DNA of 64,000 nt from Marinobacter fuscus (GTDB taxonomy: Bacteria > Pseudomonadota > Gammaproteobacteria > Pseudomonadales > Oleiphilaceae): assembly GCF_003007675.1 (NCBI RefSeq), contig NZ_PXNP01000096.1, positions 48,001 through 112,000 on the forward strand. Reading direction: 5' to 3'. This document shows positions 30,131 to 40,375 of this stretch, piece by piece; positions within the stretch are counted from its first letter, which is position 1, and the number at the start of each line of letters is the position of its first letter. A program made the translations under genes and the position numbers. The notes beneath the pieces were generated by a model, which worked only from the letters and a program-made list of their open reading frames with translations, was not told the DNA's origin and ran no database searches.

Positions 30131-31720
30131 ATGCCCAACAAGCCTGCGCCCTCAGCAACAACGTCACCTGTAAATCCGCCCCCCAAGGCGCCAGGGTTGT
30201 TGCGGTCGTCCGGGGTTGTGGGGCTGATGACTATGTTGTCCCGTGTGCTGGGCCTGGTACGGGACATGGTGATCGCTCGCTACTTCGGCGCTGGTGCCGG
30301 AGCCGATGCGTTTTTTGTTGCCTTCAAAATCCCGAACTTTTTGCGCCGACTGTTTGCAGAGGGAGCGTTCTCCCAGGCCTTTGTGCCGGTGTTGTCGTCT
30401 TACCGGCAAGGGCAGGATGCGTCCGAGGTGAAGCGCCTGGTGGATGCGGTGGCCGGGTCACTGGGGCTGGTGTTGCTGGCGGTCACGCTGGTGGCCATGC
30501 TGGGCTCGCCGGTGCTGACGGCGGTATTCGCGCCGGGATTTCTGGACGACGACACCAAGTTTGCGCTCACCAGTGAGATGCTGCGAATTACCTTTCCTTA
30601 CCTGCTCCTGATTTCGCTGACCGCCTTCGCGGGTGGCATCCTGAACAGTTACGACCGCTTCGCGGTACCCGCGTTTACGCCGGTGCTGCTAAACCTGGCG
30701 ATGATCGGTGCCGCCGTATTCGTTGCCCCATTGATGGCAGAGCCGGTAATGGCGCTGGCCTGGGGGGTGTTTATTGCCGGAGCTTTGCAGCTGTTTTTCC
30801 AGTTGCCCTTTTTGATGCGGCTCGGCTTGTTGCCCCGGCCCCGGGTGGATTATCGCCATGAAGGTGTGCGCCGGATTCTGAAACTGATGGCGCCAGCGCT
30901 GTTCGGGGTGTCGGTCAGTCAAATCAACCTGCTGCTCGATACCGTGCTGGCGTCCTTTCTGCAGACCGGTAGCGTGTCCTGGTTGTATTACTCGGATCGT
31001 TTGTCAGAGTTACCGTTGGGCGTGTTCGGCATTGCCATTGCCACGGTAATTTTGCCCAGTCTTTCGCGCAAGCATGCGGCGTCTTCCGCGGATCAGTTTG
31101 CCGCCACCCTGGACTGGGCGGTGCGGGCCGTGCTTCTGATCGGCGTACCCGCTGCCCTTGCCCTGGCGTTGTTGGCTGAGCCGCTGATTGCCACTTTATT
31201 TCATTACGGCGAAGTGACCGACCGGGATGTGCTGATGTCGGCGCAAAGCCTGCGGGCCTATTCCGCGGGCTTGCTGGCATTTATGCTGATCAAGGTGCTG
31301 GCACCGGGCTTTTTCGCCCGGGAAGACACCCGAACCCCGGTGAAGATTGGCGTTATCGCCATGGTGGCGAACATGGCATTTAACCTGGCGTTGATTGTGC
31401 CACTGGCTCATGCCGGTCTGGCACTTGCCACTTCCCTGTCTGCCTGGTTGAACGGCTATTTGCTGTGGCGGGGCTTGCGTAAAGAGGGCGCCTGGCAAAG
31501 TCAGCCGGGCTGGCCGAAATTCCTGATGCAGCTGGCGGCCGCAAACGGTGCGCTGGCAGCTGTCGTACTTTGGCTGAACGCGCCGGTTGCCGAGTGGTTG
31601 CTGCTGGGCGGACTTGCCCGGGCGACCGAAATGGCGATTCTGGTGATTGCCGGTGTGGCTGCGTACTTTCTCACCCTGGGCCTGACGGGTGTGCGGTTGC
31701 GCCAATTCCGCCAGAAGTAG
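30131..31720 (+). CDS. murJ: Lipid II flippase MurJ
   Basis: Polytopic inner-membrane protein of the MOP superfamily that moves lipid II to the periplasm for peptidoglycan synthesis. 529 residues with about 14 hydrophobic segments. The N-terminal motif MLSRVLGLVRDMVIARYFGAG (abbreviated, near 34-54) and the charged residues of the central cavity (RDxxIA) are present. The proline-rich first 20 residues are cytoplasmic. It is followed by ribF as in E. coli relatives. Confidence 0.95.
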   Translation: MPNKPAPSATTSPVNPPPKAPGLLRSSGVVGLMTMLSRVLGLVRDMVIARYFGAGAGADAFFVAFKIPNFLRRLFAEGAFSQAFVPVLSSYRQGQDASEVKRLVDAVAGSLGLVLLAVTLVAMLGSPVLTAVFAPGFLDDDTKFALTSEMLRITFPYLLLISLTAFAGGILNSYDRFAVPAFTPVLLNLAMIGAAVFVAPLMAEPVMALAWGVFIAGALQLFFQLPFLMRLGLLPRPRVDYRHEGVRRILKLMAPALFGVSVSQINLLLDTVLASFLQTGSVSWLYYSDRLSELPLGVFGIAIATVILPSLSRKHAASSADQFAATLDWAVRAVLLIGVPAALALALLAEPLIATLFHYGEVTDRDVLMSAQSLRAYSAGLLAFMLIKVLAPGFFAREDTRTPVKIGVIAMVANMAFNLALIVPLAHAGLALATSLSAWLNGYLLWRGLRKEGAWQSQPGWPKFLMQLAAANGALAAVVLWLNAPVAEWLLLGGLARATEMAILVIAGVAAYFLTLGLTGVRLRQFRQK

Positions 31721-31730
31721 GCTCGGCGAT

Positions 31731-31759
31731 TTCTACCACACCGGCTCCTGAGGTATAAT
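31731..31759 (+). promoter_or_regulatory. Possible sigma70 promoter for ribF-ileS-lspA
   Basis: A perfect -10, TATAAT (31754-31759), lies 17 bases after a weak -35, TTCTAC (31731-31736), in the 114-base gap after murJ. Confidence 0.45.
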
Positions 31760-31834
31760 CGCGCGTTTTCTCACCAGCGTGTTGGCAATTTGCCCGCGCG
31801 CCCAAAGCCAGCGGCAGTTTAGGGTTCGCAGTTT

Positions 31835-32803
31835 ATGCGTCTGATCAGAGGCCTGACCAATCTCAAGCGCATCGCCGGGCGGGCAGATTCGCCGCTTGCC
31901 AGTGGTTGCGTGGCGACCATCGGCAACTTCGATGGTGTGCACCGTGGCCACACAACGATTATCTCGCAGGTCAAGGAAAAGTCCCGGGCACTGGGATTGC
32001 CTTCAGTGGTGATCATTTTCGAGCCTCAGCCCCAGGAATTTTTCCGTGGTGACCAGGCGCCGCCGCGGTTGATGCCATTCCGGCAGAAGTTCGAGGCGTT
32101 GCTCGCGGAAGGTGTCGACATGGTGTTGTGCATCCGGTTTGATCAGACTTTCCGCAGTTATTCGGCCATGGGTTTTATTGACGATGTGCTCATCGGTGGA
32201 CTAGGTGTGCGCCATCTGGTGGTCGGGGATGATTTTCGTTTTGGCTGTGATCGCGCCGGTGATTTCCGCCTGCTGAATCAAGTCGGGCAAGAGCGGGGCT
32301 TTTCTGTCGAGAACACCCGCACCGTGACGGTGGATGGCGAGCGGGTGAGCAGCACCCGGGTGCGCAATGCGCTGACGGTGAATGGGCTGGAAGAAGCCGA
32401 GCGCTTGCTTGGGCATCCCTATCGGATTCATGGCCGGGTGGTGTATGGCCGGCAACTGGGGCGCCAACTGGGCGCGCCAACCGCCAACATTTTGCTGCAC
32501 AAGATGGCGGCTTTGCGGGGCGTTTATGTGGTGCGGGCCAGGCTGGACTCCGGCCAGTGGCAGGACGGCATTGCCAACATCGGCCTGCGCCCGACAGTGG
32601 ATGGTAAGCGGCCGTCGCTGGAAGTGCACCTGTTTGACTTTGCTGGCACACTCTATGGCCAGCATCTGGATGTGGTGTTCCGCCATGGTTTGCGGGACGA
32701 AGTGAAATTTGATTCTGTTGACGAGTTGCGACAACAGATTGTCCGGGATTTCGAGACTGCCCGGGCCTGGCTGGCAGCAAATCCTGCCACGCCGGACACC
32801 TGA
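31835..32803 (+). CDS. ribF: Bifunctional riboflavin kinase/FAD synthetase
   Basis: Turns riboflavin into FMN and FAD, using the product of the rib operon seen earlier. 322 residues. The N-terminal adenylyltransferase has GNFDGVHRGH (about 30-39) and the ISSTR-like SSTRVR; the C-terminal kinase has GRQLGAPTANI (PTAN motif). ileS follows after 33 bases; ribF-ileS-lspA-fkpB-ispH order is standard in gammaproteobacteria. Confidence 0.96.
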   Translation: MRLIRGLTNLKRIAGRADSPLASGCVATIGNFDGVHRGHTTIISQVKEKSRALGLPSVVIIFEPQPQEFFRGDQAPPRLMPFRQKFEALLAEGVDMVLCIRFDQTFRSYSAMGFIDDVLIGGLGVRHLVVGDDFRFGCDRAGDFRLLNQVGQERGFSVENTRTVTVDGERVSSTRVRNALTVNGLEEAERLLGHPYRIHGRVVYGRQLGRQLGAPTANILLHKMAALRGVYVVRARLDSGQWQDGIANIGLRPTVDGKRPSLEVHLFDFAGTLYGQHLDVVFRHGLRDEVKFDSVDELRQQIVRDFETARAWLAANPATPDT

Positions 32804-32836
32804 TACAACTGACCAACCGAGAGTACGCACAACGAC

Positions 32837-35656
32837 ATGAGCGACTACAAGCATACCCTGAATCTGCCGGAAACCGCCTTTCCGATGCGCGGTAACCTGG
32901 CCAAGCGTGAGCCCGACATGCTCAAGCGCTGGCGGGATCTGAATGTCTACGGCAACCTGCGCAAGCAGCGTGAAGGCCGGGATAAGTTCATCCTGCACGA
33001 TGGCCCTCCTTACGCCAACGGCAGCATTCACATTGGGCATGCGGTCAACAAAATTCTGAAAGACATGATCGTCAAGTCCCGCAGCTTCATGGGCTTTGAT
33101 GCCCCTTATGTGCCGGGCTGGGATTGCCACGGTCTGCCCATCGAGCACAAGGTTGAGCAGGAGATCGGTAAAGCGGGCGTGAAGGTGGATTACAAAACCT
33201 TTCGCCAGGCTTGCCGGGATTACGCCACCAAACAGATTGAAGGTCAGAAATCCGACTTTATCCGCCTGGGCGTAATGGGAGAGTGGGACAAGCCCTACCT
33301 GACCATGGACCCGAAGGTGGAAGCGGGCATTGTCCGGGCGCTGGGCAAGATTGTCGAAAAAGGGCACCTGGTGCGTGGCTACAAGCCGGTTTACTGGAGT
33401 GTGGTGGGTCAGTCCGCACTGGCAGAAGCCGAGATTGAGTATCAGGACAAGACCTCCACCCAGATCGATGTGCGTTTTTCGGTGGCAGATCGGGCAGCCA
33501 TTCTTGCGGTGTTCGGTGTGGACGACGGCCCGGGCGATGTGTCGCTGGTGATCTGGACAACGACGCCCTGGACTATTCCCGCCAACCAGGCGGTTTCCGT
33601 GGGCGCGGATCTGGAATATGCACTGGTTCAGCTGGATGCAGGCCAGGGTTCGGAGCGGATGATCCTGGCTACCGATATGGTGGCGGGCATCATGGAGCGC
33701 TGGGGTGTGGAAGACTACACCGTACTGGCCAACGTTGCCGGTGCCGCTCTTGAAAAGCAGATGCTTCGGCATCCGGTTTACAACCGGCAAGTGCCGGTAA
33801 TCCTGGGTGATCATGTGTCTCTGGACGCCGGTACCGGTGCCGTCCATACCGCGCCCGATCACGGTATGGAAGATTTTGAGGTAGGCAAAGCCTACGGTAT
33901 CGATACGGTGAACCTGGTGAAAGCCGATGGCACCTACACCGAAGCCGCTGGCGAATTCGCCGGAGTGCATGTGTACAAGGCAGACGAACCTGTCTGCGCC
34001 GCACTGGAGCGCGAGGGGAAACTCGTGCGCGCGGAGAAGTTCCGCCACAGCTATCCCCATTGCTGGCGTACCAAAACGCCGCTGATCTACCGGGCCACGC
34101 CGCAGTGGTTTATCAGCATGGACAAACTCAACCTGCGCGCCGACGCCCTGGAGGCCATCAAAGGTGTGCGCTGGGTGCCAGGCTGGGGCCAGAATCGCAT
34201 TGAAGCCATGTTCGAGCAAAGCCCGGATTGGTGTATCTCCCGGCAACGTACCTGGGGTGTGCCGATTACCTTGTTTATCCACAAGGAAACCCAGGAACTG
34301 CATCCGAACACCCAGGCGCTGTTTGAACAAGTGGCGCAGGCGGTGGAAACCGGCGGTATCGACGCCTGGTATGAGCTGGATCAGAACGAACTGCTGGGTG
34401 CCGACGCTGACCAGTACGAGAAAGTCCTGGATACGCTGGATGTCTGGTTTGATTCCGGCGTTACTCACGACTCGGTGCTGCGGGTACGGGAAGAGTTGGG
34501 GCAGTTCCCGGCGGATATGTACCTGGAAGGCTCTGATCAGCACCGGGGCTGGTTCCAGTCGTCCCTGAAAACCTCCATCGCCATCAATGGCGTGGCGCCG
34601 TATAAACAGGTGCTGACCCACGGCTTCACGGTAGACGCCAAGGGCTACAAGATGTCCAAGTCTATGGGCAACGTGATCGCACCCCAGGAAGTGATGAACG
34701 AACTGGGTGCCGATATCCTGCGCCTGTGGGTTTCTGCCACCGACTACAGCGGTGAGATGAGCGTTTCCAAAGACATCCTGCGCCAGACTGCCGACGGCTA
34801 TCGCCGGATTCGTAACACCGCTCGCTTCCTGCTCAGCAACTTGAGCGGTTTCGAGCCGGCGCAGCACATGGTGGCGCCGGACGACATGCTGGCCCTCGAC
34901 CGCTGGATGGTAGACCGAGCTCTGCAACTGCAGAACGAACTGCATGAAGACTACGGCAACTATGCGTTCCTGCGCATTTACCAGAAAGTGTACAACTTCT
35001 GTGAATCGACGCTGGGTGGGTTCTATCTGGACATCATCAAGGATCGCCAGTACACCACCCAGGCCGACAGTCTGGCGCGGCGCTCCTGCCAGACTGCCCT
35101 GTACCATGTCGCCGAGGCCCTGGTACGCTGGATTGCGCCGATTCTGAGCTTCACCGCCGACGAAATCTGGCAGCACCTGCCGGGCGAGCGCGGCGAGACC
35201 GTGTTCTACGAAACCTGGTATGAAGGCCTGACCGCGCTGCCGAAAGACGTCGACCTGGGCCGGGATTACTGGCGTGAGATCTACGGGGTCAAGGAAGCTG
35301 TTAACAAGTGCCTGGAAGACGCCCGTGCCCGCGGCGAGATCAAAGGTTCTCTGACCGCCGAAGTCACCCTGTTCTGTGAGGGTGAGTTGGCCAAGCGCTT
35401 GCAACACCTGGGCGAAGAATTGCGCTTTGTGCTGATCACCTCCGAAGCGACGGTCAAACCGGTGAGTGAGGCAGAGGGCGCAGAGCAGACCAGCCTTGAA
35501 GGTTTGCTGGTGAAGGTTACCCCATCCGCACACGCCAAGTGCGAGCGCTGCTGGCACCACCGTGAAGACGTTGGCCAGAACGAGCAGTACAGTGACCTGT
35601 GTGGCCGCTGCGTTACCAACGTGGAAGGCCCGGGTGAAGCCCGCGCCTACGCCTGA
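32837..35656 (+). CDS. ileS: Isoleucyl-tRNA synthetase
   Basis: Class I synthetase charging tRNA-Ile, with a CP1 editing domain. 939 residues, bacterial type. HIGH motif at 65-68, KMSKS at 605-609, editing-domain TTPWT, and a C-terminal zinc ribbon CERCWHH...CGRC. The stop codon overlaps the lspA ATG (TGATG). A very long frame on the opposite strand is a codon-bias shadow, not a gene. Confidence 0.98.
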   Translation: MSDYKHTLNLPETAFPMRGNLAKREPDMLKRWRDLNVYGNLRKQREGRDKFILHDGPPYANGSIHIGHAVNKILKDMIVKSRSFMGFDAPYVPGWDCHGLPIEHKVEQEIGKAGVKVDYKTFRQACRDYATKQIEGQKSDFIRLGVMGEWDKPYLTMDPKVEAGIVRALGKIVEKGHLVRGYKPVYWSVVGQSALAEAEIEYQDKTSTQIDVRFSVADRAAILAVFGVDDGPGDVSLVIWTTTPWTIPANQAVSVGADLEYALVQLDAGQGSERMILATDMVAGIMERWGVEDYTVLANVAGAALEKQMLRHPVYNRQVPVILGDHVSLDAGTGAVHTAPDHGMEDFEVGKAYGIDTVNLVKADGTYTEAAGEFAGVHVYKADEPVCAALEREGKLVRAEKFRHSYPHCWRTKTPLIYRATPQWFISMDKLNLRADALEAIKGVRWVPGWGQNRIEAMFEQSPDWCISRQRTWGVPITLFIHKETQELHPNTQALFEQVAQAVETGGIDAWYELDQNELLGADADQYEKVLDTLDVWFDSGVTHDSVLRVREELGQFPADMYLEGSDQHRGWFQSSLKTSIAINGVAPYKQVLTHGFTVDAKGYKMSKSMGNVIAPQEVMNELGADILRLWVSATDYSGEMSVSKDILRQTADGYRRIRNTARFLLSNLSGFEPAQHMVAPDDMLALDRWMVDRALQLQNELHEDYGNYAFLRIYQKVYNFCESTLGGFYLDIIKDRQYTTQADSLARRSCQTALYHVAEALVRWIAPILSFTADEIWQHLPGERGETVFYETWYEGLTALPKDVDLGRDYWREIYGVKEAVNKCLEDARARGEIKGSLTAEVTLFCEGELAKRLQHLGEELRFVLITSEATVKPVSEAEGAEQTSLEGLLVKVTPSAHAKCERCWHHREDVGQNEQYSDLCGRCVTNVEGPGEARAYA

Positions 35657-36180
35657 TGGATGCGGTTATGACAGACAGCAAAGCAGGTGGCCAGCTGAAA
35701 TGGTTATGGCTGGCCGCACTGGTGGTCGCCATCGACCTGGGCACCAAGGCCATGGCCACCGCCATGCTGGTGTATGGCAATCCGGTGCCTGTTGTGCCCA
35801 GCTTCAACTTCACACTGCTGCACAACACAGGCGCCGCTTTCAGCTTTCTGGCCGATGCCGCAGGCTGGCAACGCTGGTTTTTTGTGACTCTGGCCCTGGT
35901 GGTCAGTGTGGTACTGATTGGCTGGCTGAGAAAACTCAAAGCCAATGAAACCTGGGCCGCCATAGCCATCGTACTCATCCTCGGCGGCGCCATTGGCAAC
36001 GTATACGACCGGGTGGTACACGGATACGTGGTGGATTTCCTGCATTTTTACTGGCAGGACTGGCATTTCCCCGCCTTCAACCTGGCAGACACCGCCATCA
36101 CAATCGGTGCTGCCATGATGATACTGGACGTTTTCCGCAAACCCGCCGAGACCGGCGGGGATGCGAACAGGAGCAACTGA
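35656..36180 (+). CDS. lspA: Lipoprotein signal peptidase
   Basis: Inner-membrane aspartyl protease that removes lipoprotein signal peptides before the lipobox cysteine, as needed for the BamD and DUF2057-like lipoproteins in this window. 174 residues, four hydrophobic segments. The conserved blocks NTGAAFSF, GGAIGNVYDR and VVDFLHF...FNLAD hold the catalytic aspartates. The ATG at 35656 overlaps the ileS stop; an ATG at 35668 is an alternative. Confidence 0.95.
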   Translation: MDAVMTDSKAGGQLKWLWLAALVVAIDLGTKAMATAMLVYGNPVPVVPSFNFTLLHNTGAAFSFLADAAGWQRWFFVTLALVVSVVLIGWLRKLKANETWAAIAIVLILGGAIGNVYDRVVHGYVVDFLHFYWQDWHFPAFNLADTAITIGAAMMILDVFRKPAETGGDANRSN

Positions 36181-36185
36181 TCGCC

Positions 36186-36638
36186 ATGAACGAACTCCCC
36201 ATTGATAAAGGCACCCGGGTGACTCTGCATTTCGCCCTGAAATTCGAAAGTGGCGAAACAGTTGATACCACCTTCGACAAAGAACCCGCGACACTGGAAA
36301 TCGGCGATGAAAACCTGCCGGAGAATTTCGAGGCCTACCTGATGGGCCTGAAAGCTGGTGACCGTGAAACCTTCGAAGTGCCCCCGGAAAAAGCCTTTGG
36401 CCAGCGCAACCCGAACAACGTGCAGACCTTCAAGCGCCATGAATTCAGCGCTGATATGGTGTTGGAGCCGGGCGTTGTGGTCTCCTTCGCCGACGCACGC
36501 CAGCAGGAATTACCGGGCGTGATCCAGCGGGTAGAGGGTGACGTGGTGGATGTGGACTTTAACCATCCGCTGGCCGGGCATACACTGGTATTCGAAGTGC
36601 AGATTATCGATGTGGAGCCGGTTGGCCCAACCCATTGA
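36186..36638 (+). CDS. fkpB: FKBP-type peptidyl-prolyl isomerase, SlpA/FkpB type
   Basis: 150 residues; an FKBP fold with an inserted-in-flap chaperone domain (KAFGQRNPNNVQTFKRHEF) of the SlyD/SlpA class. It lacks the His/Cys-rich metal tail of SlyD. It starts six bases after lspA and precedes ispH, the usual SlpA context. Likely a cytoplasmic folding helper; substrates are unknown. Confidence 0.92.
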   Translation: MNELPIDKGTRVTLHFALKFESGETVDTTFDKEPATLEIGDENLPENFEAYLMGLKAGDRETFEVPPEKAFGQRNPNNVQTFKRHEFSADMVLEPGVVVSFADARQQELPGVIQRVEGDVVDVDFNHPLAGHTLVFEVQIIDVEPVGPTH

Positions 36639-36682
36639 TGATCAGGGGTTTGTCCTGAACCGCTAACTTGAACAGAGCGTGA

Positions 36683-36780
36683 TGCGGGGCAGAGCTTGCA
36701 GGGACTGTCTGCAGCAGGGATGCTGCAGTCAAGCGTACAGGGATGTATTCATAGCGTGTCCCTGCAAGCTCTGCCCCGCA
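36683..36780. repeat. Structured intergenic palindrome, copy C (fkpB/ispH)
   Basis: A perfect 23-bp inverted repeat (36683-36705 with 36758-36780). The centre has CTGCAGCA-GGGA-TGCTGCAG (36709-36728), then AAGCG, TACA-GGGA-TGTA and ATAGCG. It shares the right half of its centre almost base for base with copy B (reverse strand), but its first hairpin has an entirely different stem with the same loop. There is no T-run, so it is not an ordinary terminator. Confidence 0.85.
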
Positions 36781-36869
36781 GCACGCGGGCGATCAGCTCT
36801 ACATCACGCGTGTGACAGGCACCCTGGTAGGGCCTCTCTCATTTCAGGTAAATATTTATAGGCACAATC

Positions 36870-37820
36870 ATGCAAATCCGACTCGCTAATCCCCGTGGCT
36901 TCTGTGCCGGTGTCGACCGCGCCATAGAAATTGTAAACCGCGCGCTGGACGTGTTCGGAGCGCCGATTTATGTACGCCACGAAGTCGTCCACAACAAATT
37001 TGTGGTCAACAATCTCCGAAACCGCGGCGCCATCTTCGTGGACGAACTGCACGAAGTGCCAGACGACACCCTGGTTATCTTCAGCGCCCACGGCGTCTCC
37101 CAGGCTGTCAAAAACGAAGCCGAACGCCGCAACCTGAAAGTCTTCGACGCCACCTGCCCGCTGGTAACCAAAGTCCACATGGAAGTTATGCGTTACAGCC
37201 GCGATGGCCGCGAGTGCATCCTGATTGGGCATCATGGCCATCCGGAAGTTGAAGGCACCATGGGCCAGTACGATCACCGTAACGGCGGCGACATCTACCT
37301 GGTGGAAGACGAAGAAGACGTGGCCAACCTGAACGTGAAAGCCCCTTCAAGGCTCTCGTTCGTCACCCAGACCACGCTCTCCATGGACGATACCGCAAAA
37401 GTCATCGACGCCCTGCGCGCCCGATTCCCCGAAATCGAAGGCCCCCGCAAGGATGATATCTGCTACGCCACCCAGAACCGCCAGGACGCGGTAAAACAAC
37501 TGGCAGGCGACTGCGACCTGATGCTGGTAGTGGGCTCGCCGAACAGCTCCAACTCCAACCGCCTGCGGGAACTGGCCGAACGCATGGGCACCCCGGCCTA
37601 TCTGATCGATGAAGCCGCCCAGATAGACCCCGCATGGCTGTACGGTAAAAAGGCAATCGGCGTAACGGCCGGAGCGTCTGCCCCTGAGGTGCTGGTCGCC
37701 GATGTGATCAAGCGCCTGAAAGCCTTGGGGGGCGAAGAGCCGGTGGAAGTGTCGGGCTGTGAAGAAAACATCGTCTTTTCCATGCCCAAAGAACTTCGCA
37801 TCGACGCGGTGGAATTGTGA
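36870..37820 (+). CDS. ispH: 4-hydroxy-3-methylbut-2-enyl diphosphate reductase
   Basis: Last enzyme of the MEP isoprenoid pathway, giving IPP and DMAPP; its products feed IspB. 316 residues. The 4Fe-4S ligands lie in [10 protein letters not shown] (C12), [11 protein letters not shown] and the ICYATQNRQ region/[10 protein letters not shown] substrate loop. A terminator hairpin lies just downstream. Confidence 0.97.
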   Translation: MQIRLANPRGFCAGVDRAIEIVNRALDVFGAPIYVRHEVVHNKFVVNNLRNRGAIFVDELHEVPDDTLVIFSAHGVSQAVKNEAERRNLKVFDATCPLVTKVHMEVMRYSRDGRECILIGHHGHPEVEGTMGQYDHRNGGDIYLVEDEEDVANLNVKAPSRLSFVTQTTLSMDDTAKVIDALRARFPEIEGPRKDDICYATQNRQDAVKQLAGDCDLMLVVGSPNSSNSNRLRELAERMGTPAYLIDEAAQIDPAWLYGKKAIGVTAGASAPEVLVADVIKRLKALGGEEPVEVSGCEENIVFSMPKELRIDAVEL

Positions 37821-37863
37821 TCTACATCATATTTTAATGGGCCAACGTCCATTCATCGGTGAT

Positions 37864-37900
37864 AAACCGCCACTTGTCGACGACATCTGGCGGTTTTTTT
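37864..37900 (+). terminator. Intrinsic terminator after ispH
   Basis: AAACCGCCA (37864-37872) pairs with TGGCGGTTT (37888-37896), followed by four more T. It separates ispH from the pilin cluster, whose first gene begins 16 bases further on. Confidence 0.85.
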
Positions 37901-37915
37901 ATGGGGTTGTAATCT

Positions 37916-38533
37916 ATGAACATGAAAAAATCTTTAGGGAGCTGGCTTATGCGCAGTATCCAGGCGCAGCGCGGATTTACGTTGATTGAGCTGATGGTGA
38001 CTCTTGCTGTTGTGGCGATTGTTGCGACAATCGCGATTCCGGCGATGGGAGATATGATTACTAGAAACCGGACAACCGCGGCCTTCAATGAGCTTCAAGG
38101 CCTGATCGGCTTTGCTCGAAGTGAGTCCGCAAAGCGGCCCGCAGAACCGGTATTGCTGTGCGCTTCCAACGACTCGGCAAAATGTACCGGCGAAACAGAC
38201 TGGAGCGTTGGATGGATCATTGCCCGGGATGCCAACGGCAACGGAAGTGTGGATGCGGGCGAAACCATATTGAAGGTAATCGGGCCATTGCCCAGCGGCA
38301 TTAAGCTGGAGGTAAAAACCGGCACTAATGCCAGCTTTAATTCTTCCAGCCTGGCTCTCGTTCGCACTGGAGCGCCTGCTGGCGGCAACCAGGTAACGTT
38401 CAAGATGTGTGATTCTTTCGGAGCGAGCGAAGCTCGGGGTGTGGTGCTGTCGGTGTCAGGGCAGACACGGTCTGCAGCAAGAGATAGCAGTGGAAACCGC
38501 GAAGACCACAACAACATTGATTTCAAGTGTTGA
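37916..38533 (+). CDS. fimU: Type IV pilus minor pilin, FimU/GspH type
   Basis: 205 residues with a prepilin leader cut after G20 in QAQRG/FTLIELM, Glu25 giving the conserved E5 of the mature protein, and a long N-terminal hydrophobic helix. The C-terminal domain is GspH/FimT-like with several cysteines (a C-terminal cysteine included). By position at the head of pilV-pilW-pilX-pilY1-pilE it is the FimU equivalent, part of the priming and tip complex of the pilus. FimT is the alternative name. Confidence 0.85.
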   Translation: MNMKKSLGSWLMRSIQAQRGFTLIELMVTLAVVAIVATIAIPAMGDMITRNRTTAAFNELQGLIGFARSESAKRPAEPVLLCASNDSAKCTGETDWSVGWIIARDANGNGSVDAGETILKVIGPLPSGIKLEVKTGTNASFNSSSLALVRTGAPAGGNQVTFKMCDSFGASEARGVVLSVSGQTRSAARDSSGNREDHNNIDFKC

Positions 38534-38555
38534 CCAAGAAGCGGAGCGGCAACAG

Positions 38556-39089
38556 ATGAACGGGTTCAATACGATGAATAACGGAGCAAATGCCCAGCGG
38601 GGGATGACCTTGATTGAAATACTGGTCACCGTGTTGGTTTTGGCTGTAGGCCTGCTTGGAATGGCAAGTCTGACTGTGGGAAGTCTCAAGAATAACCAGG
38701 GTGCGTTTTTGCGCACGCAGGGCACGGTTCTGGCGTACGACATGGCAGATCGCATGCGTGCGAATGTTGCCGAGGCTCTGAACGACAGCTACAACGGCAC
38801 ATATGATAAGAGTTCAAGTATCACAGATCCTGCATGTGAAGCGTCTGGTTGCAAAGGCAGCGAGCGAGTCAATGCAGATCTGTTTGCCTGGAAAAGGCAG
38901 ATGGAGGGTGCCGACGGGAAAATGGCCCTGTTACCCGACTGGAAATTGACCATTGCAGGCGGTGGCGGCCCCAAAACCGCTGGCAACGTCTACACCATTA
39001 CCGTTACCTGGAAAGAAGACCAGTGGAGTGAGGCAAAAGGTTCCATGTCTACTGAAGATCAGCAAACTGTTATCGAGTTTACTCTATGA
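38556..39089 (+). CDS. pilV: Type IV pilus minor pilin PilV
   Basis: 177 residues. The start at 38556 (MNGFNTMNNG) follows GGAG; an in-frame frame upstream overlaps fimU and is not coding-like. Leader cut after G16 in NAQRG/MTLIEILV, with Glu21 as E5. The hydrophobic helix ends in MASLTVGSLKNNQGAFLRTQ, a typical PilV pattern. It overlaps pilW by four bases (ATGA). Confidence 0.88.
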   Translation: MNGFNTMNNGANAQRGMTLIEILVTVLVLAVGLLGMASLTVGSLKNNQGAFLRTQGTVLAYDMADRMRANVAEALNDSYNGTYDKSSSITDPACEASGCKGSERVNADLFAWKRQMEGADGKMALLPDWKLTIAGGGGPKTAGNVYTITVTWKEDQWSEAKGSMSTEDQQTVIEFTL

Positions 39090-40375
39090 CTAATCCCAGC
39101 AAGCAACTTTTGAGTGTTGAGAGTGCGGTACGGGTGCGGCAGGCAGGCCTTTCGCTGGTCGAGCTGATGATAGCTCTCGCACTTAGTGGAGCGATTATTC
39201 TCGGCATTTTTACTGTGTACATGGACTCCAATCAGACCACTCGGCTGGGGGATTCTCTGGCTCGTATTCAGGAATCAGGCCGCATAGGGCTGGAGTTGAT
39301 GTCCCGAGAGGTGCGGATGGCTGGATACCAGGGGTGTTCAGACGGATATTCTGTGCCCCTGCGCGTGGTTGCGAGTAATCCTCCGCCGTCGATAACACCG
39401 GCAGCAGGCGAGGACAGTGTTTACTTGTACAACACCGGTGTTCAGGGCTGGCAGGTTACCGCAGCCACGCAGACAACCTGGGATGCCGGTACAGACTTTG
39501 AGGATTTGAGCATTATTGAGGACGATGCCCTGCCAGGCAGCGATGTGCTGATGGTTCAGCGCGCACGGCCGTTGACTGCGATCATCAGTAACGGTGCTAC
39601 GCCACCGGAAGGCATGGCAGCGCGTGATTCTCACATTCCCATTGTCGATCCGGATGGCCTGTTTGGGGCGGGAGCAGAGTTCAGCTCCGGCGCACTTCTC
39701 ATGATTGCCAACTGCGAGTTTGCCGATGTCTTCCGGATGACCAATGATCCGTCGGGGGCGTCAAAAGTGATTAAGCACGAGGTGGCAGCCAATACCAACG
39801 GCAACTTGTCAGTGGCTTATGCCGCGGACTCTGATGCTGCACTGTTTGCCTTTGAAAGCACCGTGTTTTTTGTGGCCGATACCGGCCGGGTGGATGACCA
39901 GGGCAACAACATACAGGCACTCTACCGAGCCACCAATAACCTGCCCAACTCTGCCACACCGGACTTTCAACGCGAAGAACTGGTTGAAGGTGTCGAAGCC
40001 ATGAAAGTTCAGTACGGCCTGCGCACCGACCCAGACAACAACACCATCAGTTTCGTTGATGCTTCGGGCGTTACCGCCAGCGATTGGAAAGACGTTGTGG
40101 TCATTCGCGTAGGCTTGCTAGTCAGTGCGTCCGGGAACGTGCTGCAGCAGGATGACAGCCAATCCTATGAATTGCCGGGAACAGTGTTTGTTGCCGGTAC
40201 ACCCGGCACTGGTGAGCAGGCGCACGCAGCCGACAGGCGGTTGAGGAAAGCTTTTGTGACAACGCTGGATCTTCGGAATCGTAGATGTGGTGAGTTCAAG
40301 CAACTTGTAGGTACCGATTTGTGGGAATGGGAAGATGCAGACAACAACGGGGGGGATGGCGACCCATGCAATTAA
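39086..40375 (+). CDS. pilW: Type IV pilus minor pilin PilW
   Basis: 429 residues, longer than the roughly 270-residue PilW of P. aeruginosa but in the range of other PilW proteins. Leader cut after G21 in VRQAG/LSLVELM, Glu26 as E5; the hydrophobic helix is followed by the family motif RIGLELMSREVRMAGYQGC. The large C-terminal domain should sit in the tip complex under PilY1. It is coupled to pilV and overlaps pilX by ten bases. Confidence 0.9.
   Translation: MTNPSKQLLSVESAVRVRQAGLSLVELMIALALSGAIILGIFTVYMDSNQTTRLGDSLARIQESGRIGLELMSREVRMAGYQGCSDGYSVPLRVVASNPPPSITPAAGEDSVYLYNTGVQGWQVTAATQTTWDAGTDFEDLSIIEDDALPGSDVLMVQRARPLTAIISNGATPPEGMAARDSHIPIVDPDGLFGAGAEFSSGALLMIANCEFADVFRMTNDPSGASKVIKHEVAANTNGNLSVAYAADSDAALFAFESTVFFVADTGRVDDQGNNIQALYRATNNLPNSATPDFQREELVEGVEAMKVQYGLRTDPDNNTISFVDASGVTASDWKDVVVIRVGLLVSASGNVLQQDDSQSYELPGTVFVAGTPGTGEQAHAADRRLRKAFVTTLDLRNRRCGEFKQLVGTDLWEWEDADNNGGDGDPCN

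Noticed and set aside
29946..30173. Small plus-strand gene between rpsT and murJ
   Set aside because: No ribosome site, no family resemblance, and it overlaps the expected divergent promoters and the murJ start.
32201..35560. A 1119-codon open frame on the minus strand opposite ribF/ileS
   Set aside because: It lies wholly opposite two well-conserved genes, has no family sequence or ribosome site, and is explained by codon bias of a G+C-rich gene.
37820..37916. Sigma54 promoter driving the minor-pilin operon under PilR
   Set aside because: No TGGCAC-N5-TTGC-like sequence in the short gap, which is mostly the ispH terminator.
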